Shown piece after piece: positions 52,440-61,300 of a stretch of 64,000 nt of DNA. Source of the DNA: an uncultured Bacteroides sp. GTDB taxonomy: Bacteria > Bacteroidota > Bacteroidia > Bacteroidales > Bacteroidaceae. How positions within the stretch are numbered: the stretch's first letter is position 1; each line of letters opens with the position of its first letter. Location: positions 1-64,000 of the forward strand of contig USEY01000009.1 of NCBI GenBank assembly GCA_900553815.1, written 5' to 3'. The position numbers were made by a program, and so were the translations under genes. The notes under the pieces are model-generated. The model worked only from the letters and a program-made list of their open reading frames with translations. It searched no databases and was not told the origin of the DNA.

Positions 52440-52912
52440 AATTTTCTCAAATGTTTAATTGCCTGCTCCGTTCCAAAGAAGTATTGGATTGTCATTCCTT
52501 TCAAGTATTTCAATCTCTCCAAAAATACATCAAAAGAAATATTCTTTTCCAAATAATTTCGAATCTGAATACCCACCTTGTCATTGGCAATAGGCCCTAT
52601 TACAATGTCATATTCATGTATGTTTTTATTCTCCAGATTGCTCCTGTTTGCAAAGATAAACTTTGCCCATTCCTCTGTATAGCCTTCAAACCTTTTCACA
52701 GAGAGGCTACCGCCATCAAGCAAAGCTTCATCGAAATTGAACTCATACACACGCGGCGGTTGCTCTAACTGTCTGGACTTAAATTCAGCCCAGCGTTCAG
52801 CCTGTTGTCTGTCAGAAGAAAGATAAAATCCCTTCCCGAAATCTTTGGCAGTATTCGACTTGGACAAGTCAATATCCTCTATATCATATACAGTTCCGTG
52901 ATAGAGTTTCAT
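52436..52912 (-). CDS. DUF3990 protein (ADP-ribosyltransferase-like, candidate toxin)
   Basis: The 158-aa protein starts with KLYHGTVYDIEDIDLSKS and DFGKGFYLS, the signature of DUF3990, a family with an ADP-ribosyltransferase-like fold in which HGT and the GFYLS segment would contact NAD. DUF3990 genes commonly follow DUF3791 genes, as here, and the pairs are viewed as toxin-antitoxin-like. I use the ATG at 52912, which overlaps the DUF3791 stop (52909) by 4 bp; nine upstream codons are excluded. The stop in turn overlaps the helicase start, so the gene is translationally chained into the defence operon. Target and activity are unknown. Confidence 0.75.
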   Translation of the reverse strand: MKLYHGTVYDIEDIDLSKSNTAKDFGKGFYLSSDRQQAERWAEFKSRQLEQPPRVYEFNFDEALLDGGSLSVKRFEGYTEEWAKFIFANRSNLENKNIHEYDIVIGPIANDKVGIQIRNYLEKNISFDVFLERLKYLKGMTIQYFFGTEQAIKHLRKL

Positions 52913-53136
52913 TGTAACCTTCCTCCTTTCCTGTGGCAATAAGTCGTTACGTCCGTTACCATGTCACTGAAACTTTGCGTGTGCATCACGTCGTAGCATC
53001 TGTCAATCAATTCAATGGCTCCAAATTGTTTCAGGTACCGGTAAGCCTGCTGCTCCGACAAACGATGCTTCTTGCCAAACTCGGCAATAAAAATCACTAT
53101 ATATTCCACCTTATTTCTAATTAAGTCCTTATTCAT
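52909..53136 (-). CDS. DUF3791 protein (candidate antitoxin)
   Basis: The 75-aa helical protein (KVEYIVIFIAEFGKKHRLSEQQAYRYLKQFGAIELID.. YDVMHTQSF) matches the DUF3791 pattern: two helices with an LKxFGAIE turn and a YDVxHT motif. Members usually precede a DUF3990 gene, here with a 4-bp overlap. An antitoxin or regulator role is inferred from that pairing. It starts 82 bp after the methyltransferase stop. Confidence 0.72.
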   Translation of the reverse strand: MNKDLIRNKVEYIVIFIAEFGKKHRLSEQQAYRYLKQFGAIELIDRCYDVMHTQSFSDMVTDVTTYCHRKGGRLQ

Positions 53137-53194
53137 TTGTCTTTCTTTTGATATTATTGCACAATTTTCGATAAAATGAATATATTTGCATGGT

Positions 53195-53242
53195 TGAATC
53201 CCGGTAGCCTCTGGTTATTCAAGCTATCGGGTTTTGTTTTTT
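53195..53242 (+). ncRNA. Candidate short antisense RNA at the methyltransferase 3' end
   Basis: On the plus strand TATATTTG (53181-53188) is a perfect -7 box. Just downstream, CCCGGTAGC (53200-53208) pairs with GCTATCGGG (53223-53231), followed by TTTTGTTTTTT, a canonical terminator. The predicted transcript of ~48 nt is antisense to the junction between the methyltransferase and DUF3791 genes. The -33 box is poor (TTGC at 20 nt). Confidence 0.25.
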
Positions 53243-55981
53243 CGTCATCTTCTCATACAACTTAAATAGGCATTCCAATCGCATTTCGTCGTTCCTGAAT
53301 GGATAACCTGGGTAGCAACTTTCCACTATATCGTCCAAAGTGGCATGTGCTTCGCGCAAGTCCTCAGGCATCTTGTCCGGGTCATACAGCTCTGCCAGAG
53401 TCTTTTCCGGGTAGTAAGCACGTGTCACCAATACATTTTCGGCGGCTTCCTCTATCTGCTTTTTCTTTCCTTCGCTGATAGTAGGGAAAGGAAAGGTATT
53501 ATAACAAAGCTGTGCAGAATAGCGATAACGCGTTTCTAATCTACCTCCTACAGTTTTCACCCAAGTCATGTGCATTCGGCTGGTGAGAATGCCAAAAAGC
53601 CAAATGGGGGCATCATAAACAGCAAAGGCAGAATCCGAAATTACAGTACCAGCTTTTAAATAACCCATTGGTATATATTCTCTACACTCAGACGATACAC
53701 GAGGAATAATAATACATTCGCTTAAGGTAGGATGTTCACGAAACTGATGGGGACGTGAAGCCAGTTTACGTGCCCCCTCATCAACGCTGTTTAGCCGCAT
53801 TTGCCTTACTCTTTCTATTCTTTTCTTTACTTCATTAATTTGAAGAGCGGAATTGAGTTGTTCATCATCTATCCACAGGCAATATCGTTTTTTGTCATTT
53901 ATATATTCATCTGAGCCTACAAATTCTTTTATGAGAAAAGAATAATTTGGATTATCTTTTAAAAATGAATTCTTTTCATAAGTGCTCAAAATTAAATGCC
54001 CACCGTCAACAGCTTTTATACCGTAATCCATTGAAGGGAAGGCTGCTATAGGGTGGTTTTGAGGAGCGATGATGTTATTAGGAAAGTCGATTAAATATGG
54101 GCTTATGTTATGAACTTGTCGTTTAAGTTCGTTTTCTTGATAGATGTATTTTTTGTTTGCATTATCTGCCATTCCAATAATCGTTACAGTAACTCCCGCA
54201 TTGCTTTTAGCATTATTTTTCCATTTAAATGATTTATAGGCAAATGTAATAGATAAACCTTCTTGTAGTAATAAAGGCCATAATATAGAAACTTGTTGTC
54301 CTTGTGAGATGGAATTGGTTGTAACAAATGCAAAGGCTGCTTTTGTCTTTTTACAATATTGGGTTGCTTTATAAAACCATGTTGCTATATAGTCAAGCGA
54401 TTTCCAGCCTTGACATATTTTATCAAAAACAATTCCCATATCTTCCTTATGCATCTGTTCTTGCAGACTTTTTCCTAAATACGGCGGATTCCCAAAAACA
54501 AACACTTCCTCCTCTGCCGTATGCGGACATACCGTATTCCAGTCCAACCGGCAAGCATTTCCACATACAATCTGTGTAATATTATGCAATGGCAAGGCAC
54601 GTGTATTCACGCCAAAGCTGTCATGGAACTTGCGGTTCATCTGATGCTCAGCCAGCCAAAGCGAAAGCATGGCCACCTCATGCGGAAAGTCCAGCAACTC
54701 GATGCCGTAAAACTGGCCTAAACTGATGCAGGAGCCATCTATAAAATCCAATTTTTGGTTTAGGTTGCATTGACGAATTATCTTCAATATATCCATTTCC
54801 AATAATCGCAAGGATTTATAAGTGATAATCAGGAAATTGCCGCTGCCGCAAGCCGGGTCGAAGAATTTCATCTTTGAAATGCGCAGCAACAACTGTCGGC
54901 AACGTCTTTCTACTGGTACACAAGCCTTGTAATAAGCTTGGGAGGTAATGGAGCCTAAATCCTTTTCCTGCTGAAGCTGCTTTAGCTGTTCTTCCAGTTT
55001 TCTGTATTCTTCGCGCAGCTCATCCAGGAAAAGCGGGTTGATGACCTTCATAATGTTGGGCACGCTGGTGTAGTGCATACCTTGGTTGGCGCGCTCCTCA
55101 GGGTTGACTACCGCCTGAATCATGGAACCGAATATGTCGGGATTTATGTCCTTCCAATCCAGCTCGCCGCATTCAATGATGATCTGCCGTGCCTTGGCTC
55201 CCATGCGGGGTATTTGTATGTGTTTGGCAAACAGGCCGCCGTTGACGTAGGGAAATTGCTTGATGACGGACAAGGTTTCGGTCGTGCGCAGATTGCAATC
55301 CATGATGTTGAACGCCGCATCGAGGTATTCCGACAAATCGCTTCCATCAGGCTTGGTAAACCGGCGGATGGAATCCGAAAACAAGTTCTCCTCAAAAATA
55401 CCTGTATCTTCGGCAAAAAAGCAGAACAGCAGGCGTGTAATAAAAATATTCAAGTCGTGCAGGTCGGCTTCGCTGTTGAATTCGTTGTAAGCGCGCAGTT
55501 CGTCGTGTAGCTTGGCCAGTTTCTCGGCTGCTTTTATATCAGCTGGACTTTCTTCTACATAATGTACACGTTCAACATCCATTAACGGGTAAAAAAAGGC
55601 AAAGTCACAATAAAGTCTATCTACTTTATTTTCGTATGTATCTTTTTCTCTAAGGTCGTATGCCAGTATTGTTTTACCATCACTTACAGCTATGATTTTA
55701 GGTGTGGCTTTCAAAACCTGTGTATCGTGTTTCAGGCGTTCTAGCTCATCCGACAGTCCAAGGCTTGAGGCGCTTTTGAAACAGAACAAACCCTTGATTA
55801 GCAATCCGTCGAATGTCTTCAAAATACCCTTCCCCTCCTTGTATCGGGCAATGTCTCTTTCTCCCTTTCCAAAAGAGTATAAAATTTGATAGCCTACCTC
55901 GTTGGCAGGTACCTGTGTCTCTTTAAGAGCTTTAAGTCGTTCTTCTATTTCCTTGTATCCTAATTGCTGCTTTTTAGCCAT
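53219..55981 (-). CDS. MmeI/YeeA-like class I SAM-dependent DNA methyltransferase
   Basis: The 920-aa protein has the type IIG-like order: N-terminal nuclease-like region (~30-170), helical linker (~170-360), gamma-type N6-adenine methyltransferase and a C-terminal target-recognition region. Motif I is FFDPACGSGNFLI (Asp375) and motif IV is NPPY (498-501), so methylation should be active. In the N-terminal region Asp58 and Lys69 stand where a PD-(D/E)xK site would be, but the acidic residue before the Lys is replaced (CFK in place of ExK), so cutting by this domain is doubtful. DNA for residues ~500-705 is AT-rich (about 30-38% GC by eye) against ~50% on both sides, as if that segment had been swapped. 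It heads the island operon and resembles the yeeA gene of B. subtilis, which as I recall also precedes a helicase gene. Confidence 0.88.
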   Translation of the reverse strand: MAKKQQLGYKEIEERLKALKETQVPANEVGYQILYSFGKGERDIARYKEGKGILKTFDGLLIKGLFCFKSASSLGLSDELERLKHDTQVLKATPKIIAVSDGKTILAYDLREKDTYENKVDRLYCDFAFFYPLMDVERVHYVEESPADIKAAEKLAKLHDELRAYNEFNSEADLHDLNIFITRLLFCFFAEDTGIFEENLFSDSIRRFTKPDGSDLSEYLDAAFNIMDCNLRTTETLSVIKQFPYVNGGLFAKHIQIPRMGAKARQIIIECGELDWKDINPDIFGSMIQAVVNPEERANQGMHYTSVPNIMKVINPLFLDELREEYRKLEEQLKQLQQEKDLGSITSQAYYKACVPVERRCRQLLLRISKMKFFDPACGSGNFLIITYKSLRLLEMDILKIIRQCNLNQKLDFIDGSCISLGQFYGIELLDFPHEVAMLSLWLAEHQMNRKFHDSFGVNTRALPLHNITQIVCGNACRLDWNTVCPHTAEEEVFVFGNPPYLGKSLQEQMHKEDMGIVFDKICQGWKSLDYIATWFYKATQYCKKTKAAFAFVTTNSISQGQQVSILWPLLLQEGLSITFAYKSFKWKNNAKSNAGVTVTIIGMADNANKKYIYQENELKRQVHNISPYLIDFPNNIIAPQNHPIAAFPSMDYGIKAVDGGHLILSTYEKNSFLKDNPNYSFLIKEFVGSDEYINDKKRYCLWIDDEQLNSALQINEVKKRIERVRQMRLNSVDEGARKLASRPHQFREHPTLSECIIIPRVSSECREYIPMGYLKAGTVISDSAFAVYDAPIWLFGILTSRMHMTWVKTVGGRLETRYRYSAQLCYNTFPFPTISEGKKKQIEEAAENVLVTRAYYPEKTLAELYDPDKMPEDLREAHATLDDIVESCYPGYPFRNDEMRLECLFKLYEKMTKKQNPIA

Positions 55982-56111
55982 AATATGACTTGTTTACTTA
56001 TTATAGGTGTATGTTGCTTTTCTCTGTTTTAAAGTGACTTATGGGAGGTTATATGGCGTTTGAGATATCAAACTTTTGCACTCTATAAACATTTGTTCCT
56101 TTCCCAGTGTC

Positions 56112-56141
56112 TAAAGTTACGGATATTTATTGTAGAACAAA
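56112..56141 (-). promoter_or_regulatory. Candidate promoter of the defence operon
   Basis: On the minus strand TTTG (complement of 56138-56141), 18 nt, then TAACTTTA (complement of 56112-56119), one mismatch and one base short of the usual spacing. Leader length would be ~120 nt. The 1.28 kb upstream of the methyltransferase (55982-57258) contains only this, repeats and the DUF6266 promoter. Confidence 0.4.
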
Positions 56142-56508
56142 TAATTTAGAAAAAGAATTTGTCTAATACTGGATAAATACATGTCTAAATACAAAATTTT
56201 AGCTTAAATAGATAACTTCTTGTTTATTATGATATCGGTATTTCTGTCTTCCCGGGTCAGTCTGATGTAAATCTATATTGTTCTGTTTATTACCTAACCG
56301 AATAAACCTTTTAGCCATCTATCTAAATATAGCTATCGGTTCCTTTGTTATTTTTATACCCCAATAAAAAGCATGACAGATAATTCCATTTTGTGTATCC
56401 CATGGATTATATCTTTTTACACTTTATCATTTAAAATATCTCCCTTTCCTTCCTCTTTTCTGTCCATTTTCCTAAATTTTCCCCTCCTCTCCATTTTCTG
56501 CTTCCCGA

Positions 56509-56613
56509 CCTACCCGAATCGCTTCTCAGACGCATCTGCTTCGTTACTCCTTCGAATAAAGGTACCCAAAAGCGAAGAAAGAACGAAGAAGGAACGAAGG
56601 AGGAACGAACAAA
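56509..56613 (-). repeat. Dispersed ~105-bp repeat, copy 2 (inverted)
   Basis: The reverse complement of this segment matches 13327-13430 along its length, including AGCGAAGAAAGAACGAA and GGTACCCAAAAG. The inner palindrome is less perfect here (ATTCGAAGGAGTAACGAA), so this copy is the more worn one. Confidence 0.8.
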
Positions 56614-56740
56614 TGGGGTGCAGAAGGGGGATATTGGGGGTGTAGGTGGGTGGAAGGGATTTTTGAAAACGAAGTGGAGGGAGGACGGGGCGGGGGAAGG
56701 GGCGACGGATGATGAAAAATAATTATAGATGATGGTTGTT

Positions 56741-56822
56741 GGTTGGGCACGGATTTCGCGGATGGCGCGGATTAATTAAATTTCTTATCTGCCTGACCTG
56801 CCTGATTTGTGTCTGAAGAATC
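56741..56822 (+). repeat. 82-bp 'cgcggatt' repeat, copy A
   Basis: GGTTGGGCACGGATTTCGCG followed by a second GCGGATTAATTAAAT and a GCCTGACC-type region. It recurs 121 bp later as copy B with roughly 80-85% identity. Confidence 0.75.
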
Positions 56823-56861
56823 TTGGTGTGAGGTGTTGCTGGGGATGGGTAAATGGCTATC

Positions 56862-56943
56862 GGTTGGGCGCGGATTTCGCGGATAACGCGGATTAATTAA
56901 ATATTCTATCCGCCTGACCCGCTTGATCCGCGTCTAAAGAATC
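56862..56943 (+). repeat. 82-bp 'cgcggatt' repeat, copy B
   Basis: Same length and order as copy A, opening GGTTGGGCGCGGATTTCGCG and closing AAAGAATC. A GGATT-rich core word is used repeatedly on both strands. Confidence 0.75.
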
Positions 56944-56959
56944 GCGAAACTTAAACTAG

Positions 56960-57000
56960 ACTAATCCGCGTCATCCGCGAAATCCGTGCCTGAAAAATCC
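56960..57000 (-). repeat. Inverted partial copy of the 'cgcggatt' repeat
   Basis: ACTAATCCGCGTCATCCGCGAAATCCGTGCC is the reverse complement of the repeat opening, so copy B and this piece can fold into a hairpin. Confidence 0.65.
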
Positions 57001-57106
57001 TCCAGACCCCGATTTTCTAATGAAAAACGGGAATGTGCGAAATGGAAATTTGCAACCGACTGATATAGAACAAAATGTAAATTTCTGAAATTTTTCTGCT
57101 GATTTT

Positions 57107-57139
57107 CTTGCGCAGTTTCGAATAAAATTCATAGATTTG
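57107..57139 (+). promoter_or_regulatory. Promoter of DUF6266 gene
   Basis: CTTG (57107-57110), 21 nt, TAGATTTG (57132-57139): perfect -7 box and one mismatch in the -33 box. Leader about 113 nt. Confidence 0.5.
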
Positions 57140-57258
57140 CAAACGAAACGAAAACACAAAACAATAATTGGTGAACTGTAAGGGCGTGCTGCTGCAGAAG
57201 TATAACCGGGTGTTCACACAAGTAACTTAATTATTCACTGACAAAACTATTAGCAATT

Positions 57259-57951
57259 ATGGGAACTATCAAGCAAGGCATCCTGGGCGGATTCTCAGGA
57301 AAAGTAGGTACAGTAGTAGGAAGTACATGGAAATCGGTGCATTACATGCGTGCATTGGCTATCAATGTCAAAAATCCAAGAACCGATAAGCAGCTGTGTC
57401 AGCGCGGACGGTTCAGTGAGGTGGTTAACTTTTTGAAAATCATCACGCCGTTTATACGTATTGGCTATCAGAACTATGAGCATGGCAAGTCGGCCTACAA
57501 CGCGGCTACATCGTACCTGCTGAAGTATGCCGTGACGGGTTGTGGCGAGGAGACTGCGCTCGATTTTGAGAAAGTAAGGGTGAGCCGCGGCAGTCTGACG
57601 CCGGCACTGGACGCTGCCGTGGCCGTGGAGGGCGGAAAGGCGTCGTTTACCTGGACCGACAACAGCGGCACGGGCGACGCACTGGCTACCGACCAGGCGA
57701 TGGTGCTGGTCTATAACAAGGACCGTCAGGAGGTGGTGTATAACGTGGCAGCCGGGACGCGTGGCGATGTAACTGCCGAACTGACGCTGCCCACGGGCTG
57801 GGACAGCGAGGCACTGGCCGTCTACCTGGGCTTTTGCAGTGAGGACGGCGAGCGGGTGGCCAACAGCGTTTGCCTGAAGAACGATGCCGTAAGCACTGAA
57901 CCGGGCGGCACGGATGAAGGCGAGGACGAAGGCGGTGGCTCGATGGGTTAA
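57259..57951 (+). CDS. DUF6266-family protein
   Basis: The 230-aa protein starts GTIKQGILGGFSGKVGTVVGSTWK, the conserved opening of DUF6266 proteins, followed by a helical stretch with NPRTDKQLCQRGRF and two beta-rich parts (~95-215). It ends in an acidic Gly-rich tail (GGTDEGEDEGGGSMG). No signal peptide is evident. The family is common in Bacteroides and its function is unknown; the opening is reminiscent of phage structural or DNA-associated proteins, but I cannot support a role. It is a single gene with its own promoter and terminator, at the right edge of the island. Confidence 0.8.
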   Translation: MGTIKQGILGGFSGKVGTVVGSTWKSVHYMRALAINVKNPRTDKQLCQRGRFSEVVNFLKIITPFIRIGYQNYEHGKSAYNAATSYLLKYAVTGCGEETALDFEKVRVSRGSLTPALDAAVAVEGGKASFTWTDNSGTGDALATDQAMVLVYNKDRQEVVYNVAAGTRGDVTAELTLPTGWDSEALAVYLGFCSEDGERVANSVCLKNDAVSTEPGGTDEGEDEGGGSMG

Positions 57952-58111
57952 GCCTGGCAGGTGGGGACTGTAACGGCCTGAAGGCGGCGGGCGGTGTACG
58001 GACGAACGGAGTGTTTTGTGTTTTCGTTTTGTTTCCATTGTTCGGAAGTACACGGCATGCGTGGCCGGAAGTGCGGGATGCAGTCCTCGGCAATGGCCGG
58101 TGGAATAAAAG

Positions 58112-58152
58112 ACAGGAGGTAAAGTCCGTGGATACGGGGCTTTACCTCCTGT
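58112..58152. terminator. Bidirectional terminator
   Basis: Perfect 13-bp stem, ACAGGAGGTAAAG (58112-58124) with CTTTACCTCCTGT (58140-58152). T-rich tails lie on both sides, so it can serve the DUF6266 gene and the minus-strand TPR gene. Confidence 0.75.
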
Positions 58153-58196
58153 TGTTTTGTGGAGGAGTGTGTATCAAAATGAGTGTCCGTTTTCTT

Positions 58197-58270
58197 GGGG
58201 CACGGATTACACGGATTTCGCGGATAAATATCTATGCCTATTCCGCGTTTTTCCGCGTAATCCGCGCCTA
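58197..58270. repeat. 'cgcggatt' repeat, palindromic copy
   Basis: CACGGATTACACGGATTTCG on the left and CGCGTAATCCGCGCC on the right form an imperfect inverted repeat of the same family as 56741-57000. No gene lies in the 57952-58322 gap. Confidence 0.65.
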
Positions 58271-58322
58271 AAATAATAGGCTTATATATGGTTTTGATAC
58301 ATCCCCAAAGATGGCAGGGCGG

Positions 58323-61300
58323 TTATTCCGCCTTGCTTTCTTCGCCGGTTTTCAGCTTGGCCAACCGTTCTTCTATCATGCCGGCAATATCGTCGTCGGC
58401 GTGGTAGTTCTGTTGCAGGCTCAGCAGGTACTGGCGGGCGTCGAGCTTCTTGTCCATGGCCACGTAGACGTCGGACAGAAGGATGAAGCTGCGGGCCATC
58501 CAGTAGGCGTGAGGGGTGCTCTGCTCGATGAAGTTGAGCACAACCTTCTCGGCTTCGGCATACTGCCCTTCGTTGTAGAGCAGCTGTGCCACCAGATACT
58601 TGGCCTCGGCGCCGTAGAGGGTGCGGGTATCGGCAGCCAGCACACGCAGGTCGGCCATGGCTTTCTGGGTGGCCTTCTGGTTGAGGTAGGCCTTGGCACG
58701 GTAGTACAGCGCCTCGTTCTTCAGCTCAGGCGTAAGCTTGGACTCGCCCAACAGGGTGGTGGCGGCATGTATCACCTCAGTGTCGTCGCCCAGCAACACA
58801 CCGCAGCGCATGACGCCCGTGGTGCCCAGCTGGCGGCGTTCGGCTGTCGATGCCTTGGCTTGCAGCTGGCGGTAGTCGGCCATGGCCTCGGCATACTGCT
58901 TGCGGTTGAACAGGATTTCGCCGCGCATCAGCAACGCCTCTTCCGTGTAGGGGCTGTCGGGGTATTCCAGCAGCTTGCCGGCATGCTCCAGCAGGGCGGC
59001 TTCGTCTTTCTGCTGCTTGGCTATGAGGCAGAGGTAGTAGTGGGCATTGAGGCTGAAGGCACCGCCGGGGAAGCTTTGCAGGTAGCGCGCGAAGCTGTCG
59101 TGAGCCTGCTGCGTCTCGCCCTTCATATATACCTTTTCGGCGGCTATGTAGGTCAGCGAGTCCTGTTCGCTGGCTTCGAAGCGGATGGAGCCGGGCATCT
59201 GGGCGGCCAGGGCGGCAAACTCGTCTACGCGGTTGGCATCTACATAGATGGACTTCAGGTCGCGCATGGCCAGGCGGGCTTCTTCGCTGCCCGGATACTG
59301 GGTGATGACGTGCTTGTAGGCCTCGATGGCACGGTTGTAGTCCTCGTTCTGGTAGTAGAGCAAGCCGATTTCGGCGGCAGCCTTACGGCTGACAGGGCTT
59401 TCGGGATACTTCTCGGTGAGCTGGCGGAAGGTGGCGATGGCCTGGTTGTTGTTGCCCGCCTGCACGTAGGAGCGTCCTTTCTCGTAGAGGGCATCGACCA
59501 CGTAGGGCGACGAGGGGAATTTCTCGGCCAGCTGGTTGAGCAGGCTGACCTTGCCCGGGTAGTCTTTCTGCAGTCCGGCCACCAGTGCCAGCTGGTAGTA
59601 GGAGTAGTCGCCCGAGGGAGCCTGCATGCCCAGGGCACGGCGGTAGTACTGGCTGGCCTCGGCAAAGGCACGCTGGTGCAGGTAGCAGTCGGCTATGCGG
59701 TTGCAGGCATCGGCCAGCAGGGTATTGTTCTGTTCACGCTCGTTCTGCAGGAATTGCTGGAAGCGGGTGCGGGCGCCGTTGTAGTCCTTCTTGTGGAAGG
59801 CGATGTAGCCCGTGTTGTACTGCGCCAGCGCATACATCTGCGTGCCCCGTTGGGGGGTGAGGTGCAGGTAGTCGTTGTAGTTGCGTGCGGCCTCCTCCAG
59901 ACGGTTCAGGCGGTAGTAGGCCTCGCCGCGCCAGTAGAGGGCGTCGGCCTTGGTCTGCAGGTTGTACTGCCCCAGGGCGATGCTCTGGTCCAGGTAGCCG
60001 ATGGCCTGCTGGAACTGGGTGTTGGTGAAGGCCTGCGTGCCCAGCTGGAACAGGATTTTCTGCTTGGCCTCCAGAATGGCCTTGCCGGGGTGGGAGATGC
60101 GCTCGATGGACTTCAGGGCGGCATCGTAGCTGCGGGTGTTCATGTAGACCTCTACCAGGTAGTCGCTGACACGGTCGGCGTATTGCGAGCCGGGGAAGTC
60201 GTTGAGGAACTTCTCGAATACGGTGACTGATTCGCCGAAGGCCGAGTAGGACGTCTCGTGTATGCAGAGGGCGTAGTTGTAGGCGGCCTGTTCCTTCACC
60301 TGCGGGTCGGCATTGGAGGCCGCAGCCTGTTCGAAGGCCATGCGTGCCTTGTTCTTCTCGGCCAGTTGCAGGTAGGCCAAGCCCACGTGCAGCCAGGCGT
60401 TCTGGCTCAGGGCATCGTTGCCGGTGGCCACCTGTCCCAACAGTTCGGGCACCTGGCTGTAGACACCGCAGTGGTAGCACGAAAGGCCTTCCATGTAGAG
60501 GGCGTCGCGGCGGGGCGTGCCCTGGCAGCCGCTGCGGTAGTCGACAAACTCTTTCATGGCCTGCTGGTACTTGCCGTAGTGGTAGTTGGCGCTACCCACA
60601 ATGCGGTGCATCTCGGCACTGTGTTCCTGGTCGGGGTAGGCCGACAGGTAGTTCTGTGCCACGATTTCGGCCTTGTCGTATTTCTTCTGGGTCAGGTATA
60701 TCTCGGCAATGTAGTAGGGCACCAGTGCCTCGTACTTCCGGTTGTCTTGCAGGGAGAGGAAGCCTTGCAGGGCCTCGTCGTAGCGCTGCTGGGTGTAGCG
60801 GATGTAGGAGAGGTGGTAGGTGCAGTCGGCATCGTAGCGGCTGCTGACGGAGCGCAGGGTCTCGAACCAGGCGGCCGCCTCCTGCAGGTTGCCTATCTGG
60901 AGGTAGCAGGAAGCCAGGCGGTAGGTCATGTCGTCGCGCTCCTCGTTGCGCAGCAGGTCGAGGCGCGAGGAGTTGAACATGGCCAGTGCTTCGTCGTATT
61001 TCTGGTCGAAGAAGTAGGCCGAGGCCATGAGCGCATAGACGCGGTTGGCATGGGGCGTGTCGGGATATTCGTCGAGGAAGGCTTGCAGCACTTCCAGACA
61101 TTGGGGATTGCGGGTCTCGTATTCGGCGCAGGCCAGCATATAGGCAGCTTCTTCGCGGTTGCCTTCGGCGGGCAGGGGATTGCCGTTGGCATCCTGGCGC
61201 ACGATGTAGGCCCTGAGGGGTACGAGGGCGGCCGAGAAGGCTTTCTGTTCGAAAAGCGTTTTTCCTTCGTTGAAGAGTTGTTGCGGCGACGCGTCTTTTT

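Noticed and set aside
47688..55981. DISARM, BREX or classical type I/III restriction locus
   Set aside because: No DUF1998, PLD nuclease, PglZ, HsdR/HsdS or Res/Mod architecture; the methyltransferase is MmeI/YeeA-like and the helicase lacks a fused nuclease that I can see.
47688..58322. Integrative element with integrase and attachment sites
   Set aside because: No integrase, relaxase, tRNA or direct-repeat ends found, so a mobile element call is not supported by the sequence alone.
58311..60230. 639-codon plus-strand frame opposite the TPR gene
   Set aside because: Antisense shadow of a GC-rich helical-repeat gene; composition is His/Val/Gly-rich and matches no protein.
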